The notes below the pieces were generated by a model. That model was given only the letters and a program-made list of their open reading frames with translations. It searched no databases and had not been told where the DNA came from. 64,000 nt of DNA from Ryuthela nishihirai. Its lineage: Eukaryota > Arthropoda > Arachnida > Araneae > Heptathelidae. The stretch covers positions 5,701,156 through 5,765,155 of the forward strand of contig JAWZYU010000027.1 of NCBI GenBank assembly GCA_038380435.1, written 5' to 3'. Shown piece by piece: positions 56,178 through 64,000 of this stretch. Positions within the stretch are counted from its first letter, which is position 1, and the number at the start of each line of letters is the position of its first letter. Made by a program: the position numbers and the translations under genes.

Positions 56178-57236
56178 TATTAAAGCCTGGAATATTATCT
56201 GTTGTTATGACTCACTTGAGGACACTGTTGAACATGAGAAAGATAGAGTTTTACGGTTAACTTCAGAATATTTCGAATTATGTCAAGAAAGGATTATGAC
56301 CTTTGGGGAGGGGTGATAGGCCCTTTGGTATTGGTAGCTGGAATGGCAATGGGCAACGTCTCCTAGAGGAAAGTAAACTCAATGGTTTCAGAATAACTAA
56401 CATTTATTACAAACACAGCGACATGCATAAATACACATGGGAATATGACTGATAAGAATATTATGCTGCATAAGAATATGATTGATTATATATATTAATT
56501 AACAGCAAATGGGCTAATTCAGTTAGGAATACCAGGTCATAAAGGGGAGCTAAAATTGAATCTGATCTTTACCTAGTTAAAAGTGTCTTGCAACTTAAAC
56601 TTAAAATGAGTTATGATAATATTAAATCATTTACCTTAATTCTGTAGCTCTGATAACCTCAGCTGTAGTTAAAGCTTACCATGATAGGTTACTTAGTCAT
56701 TATGACAGTCATGGTTTGCTTACTACAGAAGTTGAGGAAGAATGGAACAATTTTAAACAGGTTATTTTGGAAACTAACAGTATTCTTTTAGGAAAAAAGA
56801 GCAGAGGAGGTATTATTTGAGTGAAAAGGCACTTGACCTTATTTAAGAAAGAAAGAACTACAGGAATTTCCTTAATCAATAGCCTACTAGTCGTAATAGA
56901 AAGCATTACAGAGAGCTTAATAAACGTGTAAAGGATCAGTTAGCTGCTGAAGGGAATCTTTGTCTTGATGGCTTGTCTGATAAAGTCGAGGAGGCAGTTA
57001 GACAGCACAATAGTATAGAGATGTGTCAGATAGTTAAAGTTTTGTATGGTAGAAACTGGAGAGGTAAGCAGGGATTGAAGGATAAACAAGGTAAGGTTAT
57101 AGAAGGTAAGGATGCTGTCCTGGCTAGATGGGCTGAGCATTTCAGTGATATTCTGAACATTGTCGTTAGTTCTACTTCCATTGTTTGTAATGATGATAGA
57201 TGAATTACTGGCTTTAATGTTGGCCCTATAACACAG

Positions 57237-57651
57237 TTGGGTTGGGTTGTTTTACCTCTGAGCGGCACTTTTTTGCACACCATGGGCTAAATGGCCAGGT
57301 CACATGGACCCCGATGGCTCAGAGAAGGTTGGGGGGAGGGGACCCACTGGAACAGCTGTTGACGGAACGCCGTCAAACTGGATGCGCTGGATGGCCTTGA
57401 CGGGACGCCGTCAAGGCCATCCAGCGTGTTCTTTAACGTGCACAGGGTATGGCTCTCCCGCACACGGGGCCACGGCTTAACGTCCCATCCGACCGACGGC
57501 GGCCTTTCCAAGCCCATCGGTGTCCCCTACTGACCGTGGGCAGGGCGGGGAATTTTGCGGAGATAAATCTCAACGCTGACCCAGCTGGGACTCGAACCTG
57601 GGAACTACAGATTACGAGCCTGGCGCGCTACCGACTGAGCCACCCCCGCCC
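57237..57651 (-). mobile_element. SINE-A copy 16 with internal fold-back
   Basis: It is full length and carries the perfect 13-bp duplication CCCTATAACACAG at 57224-57236 and 57652-57664. At 57361-57425 the normal text is replaced by an inverted copy, giving CTGGATGGCCTTGAC and GTCAAGGCCATCCAG as facing arms. Confidence 0.95.
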
Positions 57652-58760
57652 CCCTATAACACAGTCTGAAGTTACTACGGAAATGCTTATAGCTGGTAAT
57701 CTATGGAGATTGTGGAGAAATAGACGTTATACCAAAGAGGCTAGTTAAAATAATGAAAGCTAACAACACTAAGTTGTGTGTGAGAGTTGGTAAGGCTTGT
57801 AGCAATTGGTTTAGCATTGATACTGGTATTCGACAAGGGTGCATTTAAATTCCTGTTCTCATTTGTTTGGTTATTGATTATGATATGCGGAATTCATTGT
57901 AAATCACTGAAAGGTTTCGGATTAAATGGTCTAGAGATCTGAAAATTTCTGATGTAGGTTATGGTGATGATTAAGCTCTTTTGGCAAATGATGTTGATGA
58001 GATGAAATTTTTTACTAGATATGTCGATGAGACGGTAGTAGAGTAGGTGTGGTGATAAACAGAGAAAAAGACTACAGGGATGAAAATTCGTCAAGCAGGT
58101 TTTAGTTCAGTTAATCTGAATGGTTGCATTCTTGAGCAAATGCCTAAGGTTAATTATTTTGGGAGTTATGTAACAGATAGCAGTGATGTTTTTTCATGAG
58201 ATAAACGGAGGGATAGGGGTTGCTGCTGTGACTTTTAAGAATCTATGGAGAGTGTGAAGAAATTGGCATCTACTCCTAAAGATTAAAATTAGGCTGTATA
58301 ATAGTTCGGTTCTTTCTGTAGTTAGTCATGGCAGTGAAATTTTGACTCTTTGTAAACAATATAACAAAAAGCTTTGATGCCTTTCATTCTAGGTGCTTTA
58401 CGCAGTATCTTGGGCATTAGGTGGTTCAACTTTGCAACTAATGATGAAGTTAGGTAAAGGGGTCGGCAACCTCCTTTGAATAAGCATATTGTGCAGAGAG
58501 AGATATTTGGCCCATGTTGCCAGTATGCATAATTATAGACTTGCGAATAGGGTTATGAACAGTGTGCATAAAGACCTCAGAAAGAGGGAGAGATCTAGGA
58601 TGCTGTGGGCAGACAATGTCAAACAGGACATTTTTAGAATTGGTCTACAGTGGCTAGCAGATGTAGCACAAGAGAGATGTGTTTGGTGAACTAAATTGCA
58701 CAATCTGGTTGGAACTCCATAGCCCATTGCTGCTTGGGGATGATAATGATGATGATGATG

Positions 58761-59128
58761 AGATGCAATATACAAGAACGGTGTAAACTTTGAAAGAGTT
58801 AACAAAATACACCCTTTCTCCTCCCTCATTCGAACTCGGGATCTCCTGATTTTGCGTCAGTTGCTCTACTAGTTGATCTAAGACGGGGATTATTCATTCC
58901 TGCTTTAAGGTAGGTTAAGATGGTTGATCATGTTCCCTTCAAGCTGTACCGTTTTAGATTCAATTGTTGGGGCTCCCATGCGCTCTTTATAGCGATGTTT
59001 GAGCCAACGTTTTTCAACAATAAATCACATATTAATGTAGTATTTTTCTATTAATACTCAATTAAGGTAATTGGAGATTACAGAGTTACACCAGTTTATG
59101 GTACAACTCTGCACGTAACTGTATATAA
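58761..59128. other. Unassigned stretch
   Basis: No gene. The text TCGAACTCGGGATCTCCTGA at 58830 with GCTCTACTAG resembles a further tRNA-type B and A box in minus orientation, but the body matches neither SINE family well. Confidence 0.4.
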
Positions 59129-59325
59129 ATAAAAAAATTAATAAATACCCCCTCAAGCAGCTGCTTGCCACAGAGGTCTGACAGGAGCCTGTCAGTTTAT
59201 ATGCCATAGTCGAAGGTCTGAAAGGATGGCAAGACCTCAGCAGAAAAACAACCATGCCTTACCGGGGCTCGAACCCAGGTCCCTTAGATCAATAGCCAAG
59301 CGTGCTAACCACTCGGCCATGGGCT
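59129..59325 (-). mobile_element. SINE-B copy 6
   Basis: AAAAAAATTAATAAATA tail side, CCCCCTCAAGCAGCTGCTTG body and the head complement CTAACCACTCGGCCATGGGC are present. A few bases are missing near ACAACCATGCC. It is nearly full length. Confidence 0.92.
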
Positions 59326-59407
59326 GTATACTAACTATATATGTATATAAGATACGAAATAGGTTTATACGAGTAAATACGAATTTCAAGAAACAACATA
59401 CAGTGTT

Positions 59408-59796
59408 TTGGGTTGGGTTGTTTTACCTCTGAGCGGCACTACTTTGCACACAATTTGTTAAATGGCCAGGTCACAAGGACCCTGAAGGCTCAGAGAAAGT
59501 TGGGGGAGAGGATCCACTGGACAGCTGTTGGGAGACAGAAGGTAGCCTCCAGTCAAGGCCATGCAGCGTAATTTTTTAGATGCACATGGTATGGCTCTCC
59601 ATACACATAGGGACACGGCTTTATGTCCCACCTGACGGACGGCAACCTTTCTAAACCCATCGGTCTCCCCTTACTAACCATGGGCAGGGCGGGGAATTTT
59701 GCAGTAATAAATCTCAATGCTGGCCCAGTTTGGACTCGAACTTGGCAGCTGCAGATTACGAGCCTGGCACGCTCCCGCCTGATCCATTCTTGCCCC
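59408..59796 (-). mobile_element. SINE-A copy 17, diverged
   Basis: The complement of head and body is complete but with many changes (CACTACTTTGCACACAATTT, CTGCCGCCTGATCC-like A-box side). No clear target duplication is seen, so it is older than its neighbours. Confidence 0.88.
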
Positions 59797-60079
59797 GATT
59801 CAATGCTTCATTAAGGAATAAGAATCGATGTTAATTTTCTTATATTAATTAATTTTTTTTCATTATTTTAAAATTATGTTATTTATGTATGTCAGCAGAG
59901 AAATCATTTCAATATTTCTTAAATCTGTGACATTGCCGACCACTAGAAACTCCAATGTCCATATCACAGCTTAAATTCGCAATGATTTAATTCAACTTTG
60001 CAGAAAAGTACTACTCTTGAATTGGACACTTAATTTATCACACATATTACATCGGTAGTCTGTGGGGGATTTACCTACC
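59797..60079. other. AT-rich spacer
   Basis: No supported feature. Confidence 0.4.
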
Positions 60080-61410
60080 GTATCATCAGCTGAGTGAATT
60101 TGAGAGAGAATGGGTTATTTGCCTCTGAGAGGCAAGATGGTCGACTCGCAATGTTGGATCAATCAACACTTTGGATCGTTACAACACAATAATGTATCAA
60201 TGCTGGCAGAAGGGTTTTGGGAGAAGGTATGATGGGGCAAGTACGACAATCACACCACGGGAAAATCGTTTGATCTGGTAACAAACTTACGCTTCCCCTA
60301 CAGCCGGGGCGGCGGTGGCTCAGTCGGTAGCGCGCCAAGCTCGTAATCTGTAGTTCCCAGGTTCGAATCCCAGCTGGGTCAGCGTTGAGATTTATCTCCG
60401 CAAAATTCCCCGCCCTGCCCACGGTCAGTAGGGGACACCGATGGGCTTGGAAAGGCCGCCGTCCGTCGGACGGGACGTTAAGCCGCGGCCCCGTGTACGG
60501 GAGAGCCATACCCTATGCAAGTTAAAGAACACGCTGGATGGCCTTGACGGGAGGCTACCATCTGTCTCCCAACGGCTGTTCCAGTGGGTCCCTTCCCCCA
60601 ACCTTTTCTGAACCTTCGGGGTCCATGTGACCTGGCCATTTAGCCCCTGGTGTGCAAAAAAGTGCCGCTCAGAGGTAAAACAACCCAACCCAACCTCTAC
60701 AGCCACTCAATATACCATCAGAAGAGCAGTAAACGTTGCTGTAAGTCAGACAAACTCTATCTCGACGACTGGCGGAGATAGGACTTCATGCACGTCGTCC
60801 ATTGCATCGCTTGACCTAACCAATGACCACTGTCTCTAGTGGTGCTGTGCTCGAGTGAACTAGAACACAGAATGTTGTCATGTGGTGTTCAGCGTCGAAT
60901 ATCGCTCTCGTTGGGGGTCCGATGACTGCCGGGTTCACGTATGGAGAAGACGACGTGAAAGGACTAATTGAAGAGTAGTTGTTGAGAGACATACAGCGTG
61001 ATTGGCAGGCATCGTGGTTTAGGGAGCATGACGCGTAGAAAAATAGAACACTTCTAGTATTCCTCATAGGCAGTTTGACAGTTCGACGGTACGTGGAGTT
61101 TATCCTGGATACTGTTGCTATCTCCCTTTTGTAAGAGGCGAGCCTGGCAGCATGTTTCAGCAAGATAATGCACGTCAGCATACTGTATACATTTCCAGGA
61201 AACGTCTACACGCTGTCAAAGCCTGGAGCGGCCAGCAAGATCCTCGGATCTGTACCTAGTAGAGCATGGTTGGGAGCCATCTCACCACCACCCTGCAACC
61301 ACCAACTGATAACGGCCGCTCTGACAAATCAGGTGCAGCAAGAGTGGTGAACAGTGCAGCAGGATGCAATGAGCAGTCTCCAGGACTAAATGTATGTAAT
61401 GCCAATAGCG
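60080..61410 (+). pseudogene. Tc1-like transposase pseudogene, split by SINE-A
   Basis: The N-terminal helix-turn-helix begins LSEFERxWVICL near 60090 and continues with ARWSTRNV. The SINE follows at 60306-60696. After it, RTRLEHRMLS and SRMEKTT near 60930 mark the region after the first catalytic block, and FQQDNARQHT near 61154 is the second catalytic block with its aspartate. The region corresponding to the final glutamate reads VEHGW near 61261, so the NPIEH part is damaged. VQQEW near 61332 is the C-terminal region. Many stops and shifts are present. Element ends were not identified. Confidence 0.8.
60306..60696 (+). mobile_element. SINE-A copy 18 inside Tc1-like pseudogene
   Basis: It is full length (391 bp) with an AACCCAACCCAAC-type tail. 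The duplication CTACAGCC is perfect at 60298-60305 and 60697-60704. Confidence 0.95.
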
Positions 61411-61613
61411 ATACTTGTACCTCCTACTGATCTGCCTTGTTTATATGGTAAAAAAACGTCAATTTGTTTGCAAAATTTAATCATATCTTCCTTGTCCCCC
61501 ATTCTGCTCCATATGTGAATATCAGTTGAATTTTTCCAACACTTCTGGGTGTTGCAATTTCAATGTTACAGAGTGTATTTCAAGATATTAGAGCAGATTA
61601 CTTTTACAAGGAC

Positions 61614-61904
61614 TCCGCAAACTTCCCCGCCCTGCCCACGGTCAGTAGGGGACACCGATGGGCTTGGGAAGACCGCCGTCCGTCGGATGGGACGTTAAGC
61701 CGTGGCCCCGTGTGCGGGAAGCCATACACTGTGCACGTTAAAGAACACGCTGTATGGCCTTGACGGGAGGCTACCATCTGTCTCCCAACAGCTGTTCCAG
61801 TGGGTCCCCTCCCCCAGCCTTCTCTGAGTCTTCGGGGTCCATGTGACCTGGCCATTTAGCCCATGGTGTGCAAAAAAGTGCCTCTCAGAGGTAAAACAAT
61901 CCAA
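61614..61904 (+). mobile_element. SINE-A copy 19, 5' truncated
   Basis: It starts in the body at TCCGCAAACTTCCCC, so the tRNA-like head is missing. The duplication TTTACAAGGAC is perfect at 61603-61613 and 61905-61915, which shows that truncation happened during insertion. Confidence 0.95.
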
Positions 61905-61915
61905 TTTACAAGGAC

Positions 61916-62283
61916 ATATAAGAGAGAACCTAATCCCAAGAAGGGTTTTTTCGTGATAACAAAATGGAACTTTTCACTAATATTTATTTTTTATTTATTT
62001 GATTTTGTTAACAACATCGTCATCATTAGAACCATGTATCTCTTACTTCTGCGCTATGAGAATGGAAAATTTCCTTCATTGGTCACCAACGTTAAAAGAA
62101 AGCTGTTTTACAAAAAAATATCACTGAAAGGAAATAACCCGAATGGACAAATTATTATATACACCCCGATAACAACATGCAAAGCAGAAGTATTACGTTC
62201 AGTGATGCCAGATACTGAAACTAGCAATACCTACAAATAGAGTAGGTCTCTACGCATTGGATATCAGTCACAGAAAAGTAATC
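61916..62283. other. AT-rich stretch before Tc1
   Basis: A 125-codon frame (61863-62240) starts inside SINE copy 19 and has no known domain. I do not regard it as a gene. Confidence 0.45.
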
Positions 62284-62307
62284 ATGGATAAAGGCAGCGA
62301 CATAAGT

Positions 62308-62697
62308 GGGTTGGGTTGTTGTTTTACCTCTGAGCGGCACTTTTTTGCACACCATGGGCTAAACGGCCAGGTCACATGGACCCCGAAGGCTCAGAGATTG
62401 TTGGGGAAGGGGACCCACTGGAACAGCTGTTGGGAGACAGATGGTAGCCTCCCGTCAAGGCCATCCAGCGTGTTCTTTAACGTGCACAGGGTATGACTCT
62501 CCCGCACACGGGGCCACGGCTTAACGTCCCATCCGACGGACGGCGGCCTTTCCAAGCCCATCGGTGTCCCCTACTGACTGTGGGCAGGGCGGGGAATTTT
62601 GCGGAGATAAATCTCAACGCTGACCCAGCTGGGACTCGAACCTGGGAACTACAGATTACGAGCCTGGCGCGCTACCGACTGAGCCACCCCCGACCCT
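62308..62697 (-). mobile_element. SINE-A copy 20 inside Tc1 N-terminus
   Basis: It is full length (390 bp), minus oriented, with the perfect duplication CAGCGACATAAGT at 62295-62307 and 62698-62710. It splits the Tc1 frame after codon 8. Confidence 0.96.
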
Positions 62698-63125
62698 CAG
62701 CGACATAAGTGAGTCTGACCGTGGCCAGATAGTAGGTGAGAGGAAGACCGGTTGTTCAATCACCACAATTGCTATACTGTTGAGATTTCCATGTCAGACC
62801 ATTGGTACATGTATACCAAGACTATGTGAAGAACGACAAAACTTCCAACCAGCGGGAGAAATGTGTTTTCAAATGTGCAACTGACGCTCGAGATGAGCAC
62901 AGACTGTCCCGCAGCATTACGAAGAATCTCACAGTTACTACTAATAGCAGATTTACAGTGGGGCAGATAACGTCGGAATTGAATGAGGGCACGTCCACAA
63001 GCATACACACAGACTATCCGTCATACCATGGAAAAAATAGGCTCTGGCAGTCGATGCCCACATCGTGTCTACGTGTTGATTGCAAGGCACCAAAATATTA
63101 GGCGCCAGTTTCCAAAGGCCTATCG

Positions 63126-63415
63126 ATTCCCCGCCCTGCCCACGGTCAGTAGGGGACACCGATGGGCTTGGAAAGGCCGCCGTCCGTCGGATGGGACGTT
63201 AAGCCGTGGCCCCGTGTGCGGGAGAGCCATACCCTGTGCACGTTAAAGAACACGCTGGATGGCCTTGACGGGAGGCTACCATCTGTCTCCCAACAGTTGT
63301 TCCAGTGAGTCCCCTCCCCCAACCTTCTCTGAGCCTTCGGGGTCCTTGTGACCTGGCCATTTAGCCCATGGTGTGCAAAAAAGTGCCGCTCAGAGGTAAA
63401 ACAACCCAACCCAAC
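63126..63415 (+). mobile_element. SINE-A copy 21, 5' truncated, inside same Tc1
   Basis: It starts at ATTCCCCGCCCTGCCCACGG, without the head. The duplication CCAAAGGCCTATCG is at 63112-63125 and 63416-63429. Orientation is opposite to copy 20, so the two insertions are independent. Confidence 0.95.
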
Positions 63416-64000
63416 CCAAAGGCCTATCGCAACTGGAGTGCAGAGGACTGGAAACACGTCATCTAGTCTGAAAAATCACGGTTTCAACTCTATCACGCCG
63501 ATGGTAAGGTGCGTGTGTGGTGTAAACCATACGAAGCAATGGACCCAGCGTGGAAAGTTGGGGCCAAACAGGTAGGTGGAGGCGATATAATAGTCTGGAG
63601 TGCCTTTACATGGACTTCCTTGGATCCCCCCATACCCGTCGAGACCTTCGTCACCGGCACAAGGCATGTGAACATCCTCGTCGATCGTCTACACCTGTTC
63701 GTAGCGATTCTCTTTCCGCACCATGATGCAATCTTTCGACAGGATAACACCACACCGCATACTTCCCGAGTAACAACCAACTGGCTCCAAGAGCATTCCT
63801 GTGAGTTTATCACACTCGAATGGTCCCCTCGATCACCGGACCTCAACCCCATTGATGATTTGTGGGACAAATTGCAAAGATCTTTTCTAGCCCGATAATC
63901 CCCACTGGCAACCGCGGATGCTCTACGACAGGCGATCATCGCTTTTTTGCAATTTTATATTCTACGACAGGCGATTCTTGCTTCAAAGGCGGCAGCACCA

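Larger units (their letters stand above)
54400..58760 (+). mobile_element. RTE-like LINE copy G, decayed and multiply interrupted
   Basis: The leader starts AAACGGTAGCTAAG, and the 3' end is a GATGATGATGATG run at about 58738-58760. Endonuclease remnants (GSWNVSPLHS, LSLQETRSTDKG) lie at 55709-55810 and reverse transcriptase pieces between 57775 and 58100. The C-terminal ANRVMNSV block is near 58545. Three elements are nested inside: hAT at 54540, MITE at 55964 and SINE-A at 57237. Just after the SINE, text jumps to a piece coding LWRLWRNRR that belongs some 900 bp further on, so a deletion or rearrangement has also occurred. Confidence 0.92.
62284..63960 (+). pseudogene. Tc1-like transposase pseudogene with two SINE-A insertions
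   Basis: The frame starts MDKGSDIS at 62284 and, beyond the first SINE, continues ESDRGQIVGERKTGCSITTI, a Tc1 helix-turn-helix. After the second SINE, WKHVI*SEKSRF (near 63455) occupies the first catalytic block: a stop, and E where the aspartate should be. From 63509 an open piece of 129 residues gives RVWCKPYEAMD, GGGDIIVW, FRQDNTTPHTSRV with the second aspartate, and SPDLNPIDDLWD, where D replaces the final glutamate. The two last positions are 36 residues apart, a DD36E-like spacing. Frame breaks occur in the middle part. Confidence 0.88.

Noticed and set aside
61863..62240. A 125-residue protein-coding gene
   Set aside because: It begins inside the tail of a SINE-A copy, has no domain, and has a composition like the AT-rich surroundings.

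Overview
This 64 kb window looks like AT-rich nuclear DNA from an animal, most likely an arthropod and possibly a chelicerate such as a spider. That guess rests only on the transposon content: many Tc1/mariner elements, an RTE-like LINE, and two tRNA-derived SINE families. I found no intact host protein-coding gene, no true tRNA or rRNA gene, no CRISPR array and no operon-like structure. Nearly everything that can be recognised is a mobile element, a satellite or a decayed remnant of one, often nested several layers deep.

Layout. 0.3-3.2 kb: an old SINE-A and a Tc1/mariner-like element broken by a palindromic MITE, then a second MITE copy. 3.4-16.4 kb: two blocks of a ~508-bp satellite and three copies of one RTE-like LINE (A minus, B plus, C minus). 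About 1.96 kb of satellite plus LINE 3' end is identical between the two sides, while the adjoining LINE bodies differ by several percent. 16.7-20.5 kb: SINE-B copies, a Tigger/pogo remnant split at its ATG by SINE-A, and a mariner pseudogene. 20.9-31 kb: degenerate repeat blocks in both orientations, SINE-A copies and decayed LINE D. 31-39 kb: three Tc1-like remnants, one carrying a minisatellite grown from its own catalytic core. 39.5-49.3 kb: SINE clusters, LINE fragment H, and the best LINE copy (E, full length, one nonsense codon) inserted into older LINE F with a 6-bp target duplication. 49.3-54 kb: mostly featureless AT-rich DNA, with a mariner C-terminal fragment and a long palindrome. 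54.4-58.8 kb: LINE G, hit in turn by a hAT element (8-bp duplication), the MITE (TA duplication) and SINE-A (13-bp duplication). 59-64 kb: SINEs and two Tc1-like pseudogenes, one carrying two SINE-A insertions in opposite orientations.

How the parts relate. SINE-A has a tRNA-like head with A and B boxes, a conserved body, and a tail of AACCC-like pentamers. It must rely on a LINE supplied elsewhere, because the resident RTE-like LINE ends in GAT triplets. SINE-B has a different tRNA-like head and an A/T-rich AAAT tail. The MITEs need a Tc1/mariner transposase in trans. The nesting gives a relative history: DNA transposons and old LINEs (F, G, H) are oldest; hAT, MITE, SINE-A and LINE E are later. 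No complete autonomous element is present: every transposase or reverse transcriptase frame seen is broken. Positions were read by eye, so element ends not fixed by a target duplication may be off by 5-20 bases.
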